This document shows positions 53,747 through 62,602 of a stretch of DNA of 64,000 nt, one piece after another; position 1 is the stretch's first letter, and every line of letters starts with the position of its first letter. This DNA comes from Cronobacter turicensis z3032 (GTDB lineage Bacteria; Pseudomonadota; Gammaproteobacteria; Enterobacterales; Enterobacteriaceae). The stretch covers positions 4,158,074 to 4,222,073 of the forward strand of contig FN543093.2 of NCBI GenBank assembly GCA_000027065.2. The letters run 5' to 3'. Position numbers and translations under genes: made by a program. Under the pieces are notes generated by a model. That model ran no database searches and had not been told where the DNA came from. It worked only from the letters and a program-made list of their open reading frames with translations.

Positions 53747-54385
53747 CTAAAACGTCGCGCTGACGCCGAGGTTATACATTTGCGCGTCGTTTTCGCTAAG
53801 CCGCCCTTCCGCCTGGGAGAACGACGCCCACGCCGCGAGATGCTTGTTAATCGGCATATCCGCGCCGAACGAGACATCCATCCACGAGCCGTACTGGCTG
53901 CCGGGCAACAGCGGCTGCATACTCCACAGCGGATCGCCGTGCTGCTGGTTATAGCTCACCTGCGCCCACGGACGGACAGCGCCGAGGCGCGAATCAATCC
54001 GCCAGCCCAGCGAGCCGACGCTCGCATGCCAGTACGCCTCGTCCGCGCTGACGCCATTCTCCTGCAAAGGGAGGACGCTTGCTTCACGCCGCCAGCCCGC
54101 CACCGGGCGCGCGACCACGGGCACCGGCCATGACAGGCTCAGGCTTGCGGGCATTGCGGACTTCGCCGCCTCGTCGCGCTGCGTCTGCGCCACGCGCTCG
54201 GCCAGGATCTCGTCATAACTCGGTGTGCGATCGCTATCCCACGTATAACGTTCAGAGGTGTTACTTTGTGGGTCAACAGCGATATATTCCTGTTGCCAGG
54301 CGTGCGCCGCCTGCGTAAAAACCAGAGACCACAACAGCACCGCCGCGCGTCGCAACGCATGGCGTCCAGAGATAGTTATCATCAT
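53747..54385 (-). CDS. yhjY: Outer-membrane beta-barrel protein YhjY
   Basis: This 212-residue protein has a signal peptide (MMITISGRHALRRAAVLLWSL..., ending AHA) and a C-terminal beta-barrel of the autotransporter-translocator type. The last strand ends in ...NLGVSATF, with a terminal Phe typical of outer-membrane proteins. Gene order (yhjX-yhjY-tag) matches E. coli, whose YhjY is slightly longer (about 232 aa). There is no passenger domain, so it may be a relic or a small stand-alone barrel. The ATG at 54385 has GGAG 7 bp upstream. Confidence 0.8.
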   Translation of the reverse strand: MMITISGRHALRRAAVLLWSLVFTQAAHAWQQEYIAVDPQSNTSERYTWDSDRTPSYDEILAERVAQTQRDEAAKSAMPASLSLSWPVPVVARPVAGWRREASVLPLQENGVSADEAYWHASVGSLGWRIDSRLGAVRPWAQVSYNQQHGDPLWSMQPLLPGSQYGSWMDVSFGADMPINKHLAAWASFSQAEGRLSENDAQMYNLGVSATF

Positions 54386-54539
54386 CAAGCGACTCCAGAA
54401 GAGAGCCGGTTCCGGCAGTTTTTATTGACGTTATTAGCGGATGGGTGAGTAACCCTGAATTAACTATTGTCTCTTTATTCGCAACGTCAAGCCGCTTCGG
54501 AAAATCGCTATGGTGTTTATTACAATGAGGGAATGCAGG

Positions 54540-55103
54540 ATGGAACGTTGCGGATGGGTCACCCAGGACCCGCTTTATCTCGCCTACCATGACGAAGAGT
54601 GGGGCGAACCTCAGAAAGACAACCACAAGCTGTTTGAAATGATCTGTCTCGAAGGTCAGCAGGCGGGCCTGTCATGGATAACCGTACTCAAAAAACGCGC
54701 GCACTACCGCCGCTGTTTCCACGGGTTCGATCCCCATACCGTGGCGCAGATGGGGCCGGAAGAAATCGACGCGCTGGTGCTTGAGCCGGGCATTATTCGC
54801 CATCGCGGCAAAATCGAGGCGATTATCGCCAACGCGCGGGCGTATCTCGCTATGCAGGCGCAGGGCGAAGATTTTTCAGCGTTTGTCTGGTCGTTTGTGG
54901 ACGGCGAGCCGAAAGTGAATTCCCCACAGACGCTCGCGCAGGTGCCGATCACGACGCCCGAGGCGCAGGCACTCTCAAAAGCGCTGAAAAAACGGGGCTT
55001 TAAGTTTGTCGGCCCGACGATTTGTTACTCCTTCATGCAGGCCTGCGGGCTGGTGAACGATCATCTCACCGGCTGCGGCTGCCACCCGGAGAATCGCCCG
55101 TGA
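54540..55103 (+). CDS. tag: DNA-3-methyladenine glycosylase I
   Basis: This 187-residue base-excision repair enzyme removes 3-methyladenine from DNA and equals E. coli Tag in length. The N-terminal MERCGWVTQDPLYLAYHDEEWG holds zinc and base-pocket residues. LFEMICLEGQQAGLSW is the helix-hairpin-helix part, and the C-terminal GCGCHP supplies further zinc ligands. The ATG at 54540 is used; an upstream in-frame ATG (54510) adds ten residues absent from the family. It overlaps yiaC by 4 bp. Confidence 0.96.
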   Translation: MERCGWVTQDPLYLAYHDEEWGEPQKDNHKLFEMICLEGQQAGLSWITVLKKRAHYRRCFHGFDPHTVAQMGPEEIDALVLEPGIIRHRGKIEAIIANARAYLAMQAQGEDFSAFVWSFVDGEPKVNSPQTLAQVPITTPEAQALSKALKKRGFKFVGPTICYSFMQACGLVNDHLTGCGCHPENRP

Positions 55104-55540
55104 TCCGCGCGCAGCGGCCCTCTGACCGCAAGGCTATCCTGACGCTGTGGCTTGCCAGCACCACCGCCGGGCATCCGTTCATTCAGCCTGACTACTGGCG
55201 CGCCAGCCTGCCGATAGTGCGCGATGTCTATCTGCCCGGCGCCTGGACGTGGGTGGAGGAAAAGGACGGCGCGTTGCGCGGGTTTATCAGCGTGATGCAT
55301 GAAAACTTTATCGGCGCGCTGTTCGTGGCGCCTGATTGCGAGGGACAAGGCATCGGCACCGCGCTGCTGACGCAGGTGCAGTCGCAGTACGATACCCTGA
55401 ATCTTGAGGTCTATCAGAAAAACACCCGGGCGGTGAATTTCTATCACGCCCGGGGTTTCCGTATTGAAGAGAGCGCGTGGCAGGAAGAGACCGGCCACCC
55501 GACCTGGATTATGCGCTGGCAGGCGGATCAAACGCCGTAA
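55100..55540 (+). CDS. yiaC: Protein lysine acetyltransferase YiaC (GNAT)
   Basis: This 146-residue GNAT protein starts at a GTG that overlaps the tag stop codon (GTGA), giving the exact E. coli length. The acetyl-CoA motif is CEGQGIGTALL (about 85-95), and EVYQKNTRAVNFYHARGF (about 112-129) is the C-terminal GNAT block. E. coli YiaC acetylates protein lysines and dampens motility. Its last 32 bp overlap the end of bisC on the other strand. Confidence 0.93.
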   Translation: MIRAQRPSDRKAILTLWLASTTAGHPFIQPDYWRASLPIVRDVYLPGAWTWVEEKDGALRGFISVMHENFIGALFVAPDCEGQGIGTALLTQVQSQYDTLNLEVYQKNTRAVNFYHARGFRIEESAWQEETGHPTWIMRWQADQTP

Positions 55541-57842
55541 CGTCCGGCGCGGGCCCGCTGTACTTCTCCACACGCACCAGCGACGAGTTCGCCGCGCAGC
55601 CGTTGCCAAGTCGGGAAGTGGGGATATCGCGCGTCAGCACGTTCACCGCGCCGTTTTTGCAAAGCCCCTGCTGGTTCCAGTCGAAATCGGGCCATGCGCC
55701 CTGATGCAGGCAAATCACGCCCGGCTTAATGCCGTCCGTCACCACGGCGCCTGCCAGCACCTGGCCGCGCGCGTTCCACACCCGCACCAGATCGCCGTGG
55801 GCGATGCCGCGTTTACGGGCATCGTCCGGGTGCAGCGTCACCGGCTCGCGCCCGGCTACCGCGTAGCGCTCGCGAAGCGTGGAATAATTAAGCTGGCTGT
55901 GCAGACGGTGCGCCGGGTGCGACGAGAGCAGTTGCAGCTCGTCCGGCTGCGCGTTGCCGAGCCACTCGTCCGGCTCAAGCCAGGTCGGGTGCGGCGGGCA
56001 GTCGGCATAGCCGAAGCGGGCAATGCGCTCTGAGTAGATCTCGATTTTACCGCTCGGCGTGCTGAGCGGGTTTGCCGCCGGATCGTCGCGAAACGCGCCA
56101 AAGCGAACAAATTCGGCGTTTTTCGGGTTCTCCGGCATCTCGATTATCTCATTCGCCGCCCAGAAATCGGCGAAATCCGGCAGCGTCACCTGCTGCGCCG
56201 CGCCGCGCTCGCGGGCGATGTTGTAGAAAGTTTCCAGCCACTCCAGCTCGCTTTTGCCTTCGGTGAAACGCGACTGTCCGCCGGTTTCCCAGCGCTCTGA
56301 CAGCTCAGCGAAAATATCGAAGTCATTACGCGCTTCATACTGCGGCGGCACGACCTGTTTCATCGGCACCATATGCTGGTTGCTGTAGTCGCCGGTCATG
56401 GTCATGTCATTGCGCTCAAATGACGTGGTCACCGGCAGCACGATATCGGCGTGCCTGGCCGCCGCCGTCCAGAAGCATTCCGAAATCACCACCAGCTCTG
56501 GCTTCTGCCACGCCTTAATCAGGCGGTGCGTCTCCTGATGATGCGTAAAGTTGGCGCCGCCCGCCCACCAGATAAAACGAATATCCGGGAAAATGCGCTG
56601 CTGACCATTGTGCGGGTATTCGCCGCCAGGGTTTTCCAGCGCTTCGACAATGCGCGCCACCGGGATTTTATCGACGGCCTCAATGCCGCCTTCCACACTG
56701 CCCTGCATCGAGGCCAGCACAGCCGCGCGGCGCGTCGGGTTGCCGCCGTTGGCGAAGTGATAAGAGAGCCCGAAGCCGCCGCCCGGCAGGCCAATCTGGC
56801 CGAGCATGGCCGCGAGCGTCACCAGCATCCAGTGTTTCTGCTCGCCATACTGCTGGCGCTGCATGCCCCAGCCCGCCATCAGTATGGTGCGGTTCTGGCT
56901 GAACAGGCGGGCCAGCTCGCGGATGGTCGTCGCGTCGACGCCGCAAATCGCTGCCGCCCAGTCGGCGTCTTTCGGCGTGCCGTCGCGCTCGCCGGTCAGG
57001 TAGGCCGCAAACTGCGCATAACCGTGCGTGCAGGCGGTGAGGAAGTCGTTATCCTGCCAGCCGTTTTCCACCAGCGTATGGGCGATGCCGAGCATCAGCG
57101 CCACGTCGGTGCCCATGTGCGGGGCTATCCATTCCATGCGCTCGCCAAAGAAATCGGCGGTTTCCGGGCGCATCGGGTTGATGCAGATAAGTTTTTTGCC
57201 GCTCTCTTTGAGCTTCTCGAAATAGCCGATGCCTTGTTCGTCAGAGGCGTTCCAGGCGATTTTCAGCGTATTGAGCGGGTTGGCGCTCCACAGCACCACC
57301 ACGTCGCTGTGCTCCAGCACCAGCGGCCAGCTGGTCTGCTGCTGATAGACTTCGTTGCCGCCCACCACGTAGGGCATGATCACCTGCGCGGCGCCCGTGG
57401 AGTAATCGCCCAGATGGCCGGTGTAGCCGCCCGCGAGACTCATGTAGCGTTGCAGGAGCGTGGCGGCTTTATGCAGCACGCCGTTGGAGCGCCAGCCGTA
57501 GGAGCCGGCGAAAATCGACGACGGGCCGTAGCTTTCGCGAATGCGCCGGTGCTGCTGGTCAATCAGACGCAGCGCGTCATCCCAGCTGATACGCACGAAC
57601 TCATCCTGCCCGCGCACGCCCTGCGGGCGGTCCGGCGAGGCGAGAAACCCCTTACGCGCCATCGGGTAGCGCACGCGCGCTTTGCTGTGCACCTGGTCCG
57701 GGACGGCGGTTTGCAGCGAGTTCGGGTGGCGCGTCGGCAACGCGCCCTGAGAGGACAAAACGGTTTCACCGTCGGTCTCGACAACCATTGGCCCCCAGTG
57801 GGCGGCGGTAACGATGCGTTTTAAAGCAGATGGGTTAGCCAA
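55509..57842 (-). CDS. bisC: Biotin sulfoxide reductase BisC (molybdoenzyme)
   Basis: This 777-residue cytoplasmic molybdoenzyme of the DMSO-reductase family equals E. coli BisC in length. It reduces biotin sulfoxide and methionine sulfoxide with the bis-MGD cofactor. HWGPMVVETDG is the N-terminal block, GDYSTGAAQVIMP contains the Mo-ligand Ser, and GWGMQRQQYGEQ and GNGCAANSS contact the cofactor. There is no Tat signal, unlike TorA and DmsA. It stands alone, with a convergent overlap on yiaC. Confidence 0.96.
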   Translation of the reverse strand: MANPSALKRIVTAAHWGPMVVETDGETVLSSQGALPTRHPNSLQTAVPDQVHSKARVRYPMARKGFLASPDRPQGVRGQDEFVRISWDDALRLIDQQHRRIRESYGPSSIFAGSYGWRSNGVLHKAATLLQRYMSLAGGYTGHLGDYSTGAAQVIMPYVVGGNEVYQQQTSWPLVLEHSDVVVLWSANPLNTLKIAWNASDEQGIGYFEKLKESGKKLICINPMRPETADFFGERMEWIAPHMGTDVALMLGIAHTLVENGWQDNDFLTACTHGYAQFAAYLTGERDGTPKDADWAAAICGVDATTIRELARLFSQNRTILMAGWGMQRQQYGEQKHWMLVTLAAMLGQIGLPGGGFGLSYHFANGGNPTRRAAVLASMQGSVEGGIEAVDKIPVARIVEALENPGGEYPHNGQQRIFPDIRFIWWAGGANFTHHQETHRLIKAWQKPELVVISECFWTAAARHADIVLPVTTSFERNDMTMTGDYSNQHMVPMKQVVPPQYEARNDFDIFAELSERWETGGQSRFTEGKSELEWLETFYNIARERGAAQQVTLPDFADFWAANEIIEMPENPKNAEFVRFGAFRDDPAANPLSTPSGKIEIYSERIARFGYADCPPHPTWLEPDEWLGNAQPDELQLLSSHPAHRLHSQLNYSTLRERYAVAGREPVTLHPDDARKRGIAHGDLVRVWNARGQVLAGAVVTDGIKPGVICLHQGAWPDFDWNQQGLCKNGAVNVLTRDIPTSRLGNGCAANSSLVRVEKYSGPAPDVTAFDPPASA

Positions 57843-58020
57843 AACGGGCTCCTGACTGGCGTTTGCAGATGAGGCGGCGTGAGTATGGCTACTTTGTCGC
57901 CGCTCGATTCGTTATGGATAAAAAATCAGAACACTTCCCGGAATTTTCATCACATTCCCCCGTCATAATCAACCTCCGCCACTCCAGGCGAACCAGAATT
58001 AAATTGAATAAGGATATGCG

Positions 58021-58683
58021 ATGAAAAAACGCATCATTTTTGTCGCCGCTATCGTCAGCGGCGCACTGGCCCTTTCAGGCTGCACCACGAATCCCTACAC
58101 CGGCGAACGCGAAGCGGGTAAATCAGGCATTGGCGCGGGCATTGGCTCACTGGTCGGCGCGGGCGTCGGCGTACTCTCTTCCTCGAAAAAGGATCGCGGC
58201 AAAGGCGCGCTGATTGGCGCGGCGGCGGGCGCGGCGCTCGGCGGCGGCGTGGGTTACTACATGGACGTGCAGGAAGCGAAACTGCGCCAGAAAATGCAGG
58301 GCACCGGCGTCAGCGTCACCCGCAGCGGCGACAACATCATCCTGAATATGCCGAATAACGTGACCTTCGACAGCAGCCAGGCGAACCTGAAACCGGCGGG
58401 CGCCAACACCCTGACCGGCGTGGCGATGGTCCTGAAAGAGTACCCGAAAACCGCAGTGAACGTGGTGGGCTACACCGACAGCACCGGCGGACAGGCGCTG
58501 AATATGAAGCTGTCGCAGCAGCGCGCGGAAAGCGTCGCCAGCGCGCTCATCACCCAGGGCGTGGCCGCTAACCGCATCCGCACCAGCGGCATGGGCCCGG
58601 CGAACCCGGTCGCCAGCAACAGCACCGAAGAGGGTAAAGCGCAGAACCGTCGCGTGGAAATCACGCTGAGCCCGTTACAGTAA
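58021..58683 (+). CDS. yiaD: OmpA-family lipoprotein YiaD
   Basis: This 220-residue outer-membrane lipoprotein has a lipobox, LALSGC (Cys21). A Gly-rich segment follows (GIGAGIGSLVGAGVG, GAAAGAALGGGVGYYMD), typical of glycine-zipper domains. The C-terminal OmpA domain binds peptidoglycan: VTFDSSQANLKPAG, VVGYTDSTGG and LSQQRAESVASAL. It matches E. coli YiaD (219 aa), a multicopy suppressor of a bamD defect. It converges on zinT. Confidence 0.95.
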   Translation: MKKRIIFVAAIVSGALALSGCTTNPYTGEREAGKSGIGAGIGSLVGAGVGVLSSSKKDRGKGALIGAAAGAALGGGVGYYMDVQEAKLRQKMQGTGVSVTRSGDNIILNMPNNVTFDSSQANLKPAGANTLTGVAMVLKEYPKTAVNVVGYTDSTGGQALNMKLSQQRAESVASALITQGVAANRIRTSGMGPANPVASNSTEEGKAQNRRVEITLSPLQ

Positions 58684-58692
58684 CGGGCGATG

Positions 58693-58720
58693 GCCTCATC
58701 GGGCGCAATCCCGATGAGGC
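58693..58720. terminator. Hairpin between yiaD and zinT
   Basis: A perfect 11-bp stem, GCCTCATCGGG / CCCGATGAGGC, with a 6-nt loop lies between two convergent stops. No T-tract follows on either strand, so it may be a weak or Rho-assisted terminator or a 3'-end stabiliser. Confidence 0.5.
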
Positions 58721-58731
58721 AGCATCAGGCT

Positions 58732-59370
58732 TTAGTGATGCAACATTTCATCCACCACCTGCGCTTTGCTTAACTGGTACGGATAGTAGGTCGGCCAGTT
58801 ATCCATCTCTTTCAGCAGCGCCTCATGCGAGGTATTGCCCATAAAAATGTGGTAATGCGCGGACTTGCGCGGCGCGATAGTGTGATCGCTGAACTGCACG
58901 AATTTCGGCGCTTTTGACGCGCTGTCGGTGCACTCAAACAGGTAGCGCACGCCCTTCTTGCCGGAGGCGTACTGCAAAATCTTAAAGCCGTTATATTGAT
59001 ACGCGCAGGCATTCACAGTTTGCCCGATGTGAAACTCCATCACGTTGTTTTCAATGCCAATCATCTCAACATCCGTGGCGTACCCTTTTTGGTAGTAGGC
59101 GCGATACTCCTCCACGGTTTTACCGGCTGCTTTCGCTTTTTTCGCCAGCACTGGATCGAGATCGCCATTCAGAAGGTACGGATAAATCGACTGCCAGACG
59201 CCGTCCCAGTCGCTAAGCTCGCGGTCTTTGACGTCGCTGTCGTTAAATACCCCTTCGCTGGCCTGCCGCTCCGCCTCGGTCAACGGCTTGCCGTGATGAT
59301 GCCCGTGCGCCGCGCTTTGAGCGCTTGCCAGCAGAAGCCCCATTCCCAGTAATAAGGCTAACTTCTTCAT
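58732..59370 (-). CDS. zinT: Periplasmic zinc-binding protein ZinT
   Basis: This 212-residue protein matches E. coli ZinT (YodA, 216 aa). A signal peptide (about 1-23) is followed by a His cluster (HGHHHG) at the mature N-terminus. The lipocalin-like body contains SDWDGVWQSIYPYLLNG and the metal-ligand strand HYHIFMGNTSHEALL. It shuttles zinc to ZnuA under zinc starvation. The ATG at 59370 has AGGAG upstream; a GTG three codons earlier is too close to it. A Zur-like palindrome lies upstream. Confidence 0.95.
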   Translation of the reverse strand: MKKLALLLGMGLLLASAQSAAHGHHHGKPLTEAERQASEGVFNDSDVKDRELSDWDGVWQSIYPYLLNGDLDPVLAKKAKAAGKTVEEYRAYYQKGYATDVEMIGIENNVMEFHIGQTVNACAYQYNGFKILQYASGKKGVRYLFECTDSASKAPKFVQFSDHTIAPRKSAHYHIFMGNTSHEALLKEMDNWPTYYPYQLSKAQVVDEMLHH

Positions 59371-59402
59371 TTCTGTCACTCTCCTGTGTACGCGTTAGTC
59401 AT

Positions 59403-59425
59403 GAATTGATACGTTATAACATAAT
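59403..59425. promoter_or_regulatory. Candidate Zur box upstream of zinT
   Basis: The halves GAATTGATACGT (59403-59414) and TATAACATAAT (59415-59425) match the reported gamma-proteobacterial consensus (GAAATGTTATAN + TATAACATTTC) at about 16 of 22 defined positions. It is 33-55 bp before the zinT ATG. zinT is a known Zur target in E. coli. Confidence 0.6.
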
Positions 59426-59578
59426 TAAAAACAGCGCCACACCTTGAGACAGGGAAAAGATTACGGGCGACGATAATGCCCGTCAGGCAAACGCCTGCTT
59501 TACGACAGCCACCGAAATAATCTAATAATAAAAACAGTCACCTGCCCCACCGGCGTTTTAGCCTGAGAAGGAAGCCTC

Positions 59579-60598
59579 ATGACCATCAAAGCGTCACGCC
59601 CGACCATCAGCGACGTCGCCCGCGCCGCGAAAACCGGTAAAACCAGCGTTTCCCGCTACCTGAACGGCGAAAAACACCTGCTTTCGGGGGATCTGCTGGC
59701 GCGTATTGAGCAGGCGATAGCCCAGCTCGATTACCGTCCTAACCAGATGGCGCGCGGCCTGAAGCGGGGGCGCACCCGGTTAATCGGCCTTATCATCGCC
59801 GATATCACCAATCCCTATTCGGTCAATGTATTAAGCGGCATAGAGGCGGCCTGTCGGGAGAAAGGCTTTACGCCGCTGGTCTGTAACACCAATAACGAGC
59901 TCGACCAGGAGCTGCATTATCTGGATCTCCTGCGCAGCTATCAGGTGGAAGGCATCGTGGTGAACGCGGTCGGCATGCGCGAAGAGGGGCTGAACCGGCT
60001 GCAACAGTCGGCGCTGCCGATGGTGCTCATCGACCGTAAAATCCCCGATTTCGCCTGCGACGTGGTGGGGCTCGATAACACCCAGGCGGCCACCACCGCC
60101 ACGGAGCACCTCATCGAACAGGGTTTTGAGGCGCTGCTGTTTTTAAGCGAGCCACTCGGAACGGTCAACACCCGCCGCGAGCGCCTGACCGCCTTTCGCG
60201 CCACCGCCGCCCGCTATTCCGGCGTCGTCGCCGAAAACGCCGAAACGCCGTTGCATGAGGCCGATCATCTCGATAATACCCTGCGCCACTTCCACACCCG
60301 TTTTCGCGGAATGCGCAAGGCGGTGATCTCCGCCAACGGCGCGCTGACGCTCCAGGTGGCGCGCTCGCTCAAACGCATCGGGCTTAACTGGGGCGCCGAT
60401 ATCGGCCTGCTCGGCTTTGACGAGCTGGAGTGGGCGGAGCTGGCGGGGGTGGGCATTACGACGCTGAAACAGCCCACCTGGCAGATTGGCTACGCCGCGC
60501 TGGAGCAAGTGGTGAAGCGCATCGAAGGCCAGTCGCAGGCGGTGCGGGAGCAGGTTTTCTCCGGTGAACTGATCGTGCGCGGCTCGACGGCGCGCTGA
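59579..60598 (+). CDS. LacI-family regulator of the kgu-like operon (PtxS-like)
   Basis: This 339-residue protein has an N-terminal LacI helix-turn-helix and hinge (TISDVARAAKTGKTSVSRYLNGEK, 9-32; hinge near LDYRPNQMARGLKRGRT) and a periplasmic-binding-type core (LIGLIIADITNPYSVNVLSGIE). GAAGGAAG precedes the ATG. It lies 112 bp upstream of a sugar epimerase-kinase-permease operon on the same strand. A perfect 14-bp palindrome in that gap is the likely operator. PtxS plays this role for 2-ketogluconate genes in Pseudomonas; this homology-by-context is inferred. Confidence 0.85.
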   Translation: MTIKASRPTISDVARAAKTGKTSVSRYLNGEKHLLSGDLLARIEQAIAQLDYRPNQMARGLKRGRTRLIGLIIADITNPYSVNVLSGIEAACREKGFTPLVCNTNNELDQELHYLDLLRSYQVEGIVVNAVGMREEGLNRLQQSALPMVLIDRKIPDFACDVVGLDNTQAATTATEHLIEQGFEALLFLSEPLGTVNTRRERLTAFRATAARYSGVVAENAETPLHEADHLDNTLRHFHTRFRGMRKAVISANGALTLQVARSLKRIGLNWGADIGLLGFDELEWAELAGVGITTLKQPTWQIGYAALEQVVKRIEGQSQAVREQVFSGELIVRGSTAR

Positions 60599-60647
60599 AC
60601 GACGGTTCGTGACCCCGATCATAAATTCGCCATCCTGGACTTCTCTT

Positions 60648-60661
60648 TGGAACCGGTTCCA
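60648..60661. promoter_or_regulatory. LacI-type palindromic operator upstream of kguE
   Basis: TGGAACCGGTTCCA is a perfect 14-bp palindrome with a central CCGG (ACCGGT) typical of LacI-family operators. The Pseudomonas PtxS site, TGAAACCGGTTTCA, differs by one symmetric change. It lies 50 bp before the ATG of the epimerase gene. TTGGAA (60647-60652) and TATTAA (60669-60674) could be the -35 and -10, so the operator would cover the -35. Confidence 0.75.
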
Positions 60662-60710
60662 TCTAGCGTATTAACTATGTTATGCAGATGTAATCACTCC
60701 GGAGAAATCA

Positions 60711-61460
60711 ATGGAGAGAGAAATTATCGTCGTCACCGCCGCTTACGGTAACGACAAAGTAAAAGCCCTCGGCGGCCAGCAGGCCGTGCTGCCGATCATC
60801 GCCGGCGCGGGCGCCGACGGCGTAGAGATCCGCCGCGAGCTGCTCGATCCGGCAGAGATCGACGCCCTGCCCGCGCTGGCGCAGGCCATTGCAGATAATC
60901 ATTTGAAAGCCTGTTACTCCGCGCCCGAGCCGCTGTTTGAACACGACGGCAAAATCAACGCCCGCCTGCCTTCGCTGCTGGCCGAAGCCCATGAACTCAA
61001 TGCCCGCTGGCTGAAACTCTCGCTCGGGCACTTCAGCCATCCGCACCAGGCGGAACCGCTCGCCGGGCTGCTGGCGCTTAGCGACGTCGCGCTGGTCGTG
61101 GAAAACGATCAGACCGACTGCGGGCGTCTTGAACCGATGCGCCGTTTCCTCGCCGCCAGCAAAACGCTCAATCTCCCCATTCGTCTGACCTTCGACATGG
61201 CCAACTGGCTGTGGGTGGACGATGCGCCGGAAGAGGCCGCCCGCGCGCTTCGCACAGGCGTCAGCTATATCCATGTCAAAGCCGCCACCACGCACCACTA
61301 CCACTATCGCGCCATCGCACTGGATGACGCCGGGCCGCGCTGGCGCACGCTGCTGGAGATGCTGCCGCCGGACGCGCCGCGCGGCATTGAGTTTCCGCTG
61401 GAAGGGCGCGATTTGACCGCCGTGACCCGTCATTACGTCAACCTGCTGCGCGAGGAGTGA
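60711..61460 (+). CDS. Sugar phosphate isomerase/epimerase (KguE-like)
   Basis: This 249-residue protein is a TIM-barrel of the xylose-isomerase-like (AP endonuclease 2) family. Metal-ligand positions follow the family pattern: Glu in VVENDQT (about 126-132), Asp in LTFDMANW (about 160-167), His in YIHVKAATTHHYH (about 186-198), and Glu in GIEFPLEG (about 224-231). In Pseudomonas, KguE is the first gene of the 2-ketogluconate operon; its exact reaction is poorly defined. The next gene starts 2 bp after the stop. Confidence 0.75.
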   Translation: MEREIIVVTAAYGNDKVKALGGQQAVLPIIAGAGADGVEIRRELLDPAEIDALPALAQAIADNHLKACYSAPEPLFEHDGKINARLPSLLAEAHELNARWLKLSLGHFSHPHQAEPLAGLLALSDVALVVENDQTDCGRLEPMRRFLAASKTLNLPIRLTFDMANWLWVDDAPEEAARALRTGVSYIHVKAATTHHYHYRAIALDDAGPRWRTLLEMLPPDAPRGIEFPLEGRDLTAVTRHYVNLLREE

Positions 61461-61462
61461 AC

Positions 61463-62401
61463 ATGGAACAGCCACTGGATGTGATTACCATCGGCGAAGC
61501 GATGGCGATGTTTGTCGCGACCGAGCCCGGCGACCTGGCGCAGGTAGAGCATTTTTTTAAACGCGTCGCAGGGGCGGAGCTGAATGTCGCCACCGGCCTG
61601 GCGCGCCTCGGTCTCAACGTAAGCTGGGTGAGCCGCGTCGGCAACGATTCGTTTGGCCGCTTCGTGCTGAGCCAGCTTGAAAAAGAAGGCATCGCTACGC
61701 GCGGCGTGACGATCGACGACCGTTATCCAACCGGTTTTCAGATGAAATCGAAGGTTGTGGATGGAACCGATCCCAGCGTGGAGTATTTCCGCAAAGGCTC
61801 CGCCGCGAGCCATCTGAGCGGCGAAGATTTTAACGCGCCGCTGTTTTACAGCGCCCGTCACCTGCATCTGAGCGGCGTGGCGGCGGCGCTTTCCGCAACG
61901 TCGTATGAACTGCTGGATCACGCCGCGCGCGCCATGAAAACCCAGGGCAAGACTATCTCCTTCGATCCGAACCTGCGCCCGGTGCTGTGGAAAAGCGAGG
62001 CGGAGATGACAGAGAAACTCAACCAGCTTGCCTGTATGGCCGACTGGGTGCTGCCGGGCCTGAAAGAGGGCCAGATCCTGACCGGCCAGCAGAGCCCGGA
62101 AGGGATTGCCGATTTCTACCTGACGCGCGGCGTGAAAGCAGTCGTTATCAAAACGGGTGCCGATGGCGCCTGGTATCAAAGCGCCAGCGGCGAGCAAGGT
62201 ACGGTGGCGGCCGTGAAAGTCGAAAACGTGGTCGATACGGTGGGTGCGGGCGATGGGTTTGCGGTAGGCGTGATAAGCGCGCTGCTGGAAGGCAAAACGC
62301 TGCACCAGGCGGCGACCCGCGGCAACAAAATCGGCGCGCTGGCGATCCAGGTTCAGGGCGACAGCGAAGGGCTACCGACCCGCGAACAACTGGGCGAGTA
62401 G
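61463..62401 (+). CDS. PfkB-family sugar kinase (2-ketogluconokinase KguK-like)
   Basis: This 312-residue kinase has the PfkB N-terminal block ITIGEAMAMFVATEPGDL and the C-terminal signature DTVGAGDGFAVGV with the catalytic Asp. It is related to KdgK at 22.1 kb, but divergent. In the kgu pathway the kinase makes 2-keto-6-phosphogluconate. The alternative substrate 2-keto-3-deoxygluconate is possible. The ATG at 61463 has GAGGAG 5 bp upstream; a GTG two codons earlier overlaps that site. A 201-bp gap follows before the permease gene. Confidence 0.8.
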   Translation: MEQPLDVITIGEAMAMFVATEPGDLAQVEHFFKRVAGAELNVATGLARLGLNVSWVSRVGNDSFGRFVLSQLEKEGIATRGVTIDDRYPTGFQMKSKVVDGTDPSVEYFRKGSAASHLSGEDFNAPLFYSARHLHLSGVAAALSATSYELLDHAARAMKTQGKTISFDPNLRPVLWKSEAEMTEKLNQLACMADWVLPGLKEGQILTGQQSPEGIADFYLTRGVKAVVIKTGADGAWYQSASGEQGTVAAVKVENVVDTVGAGDGFAVGVISALLEGKTLHQAATRGNKIGALAIQVQGDSEGLPTREQLGE

Positions 62402-62602
62402 TCTACCTCGCCCCGATCCTTTCCTTAAGGAAAAGGCCTGTGGATTCGGGAGATTTATAACAAGACAAGTTTTTTACGCCTTTCCCCGCCGGGAAAAGCA
62501 CAGGGTGAAGGGTAAAACCTGACCCCGAACAAACAGTATGAACAGCTTCCGTCGTCCCCTACACCGACGAGACGCATCCACCTCAACCATAGAGGGAATA
62601 CG

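Noticed and set aside
53747..54385. yhjY as a frameshifted autotransporter
   Set aside because: It has its own signal peptide, start and terminal Phe, and the E. coli gene is similarly short, so it looks like an intact small barrel.
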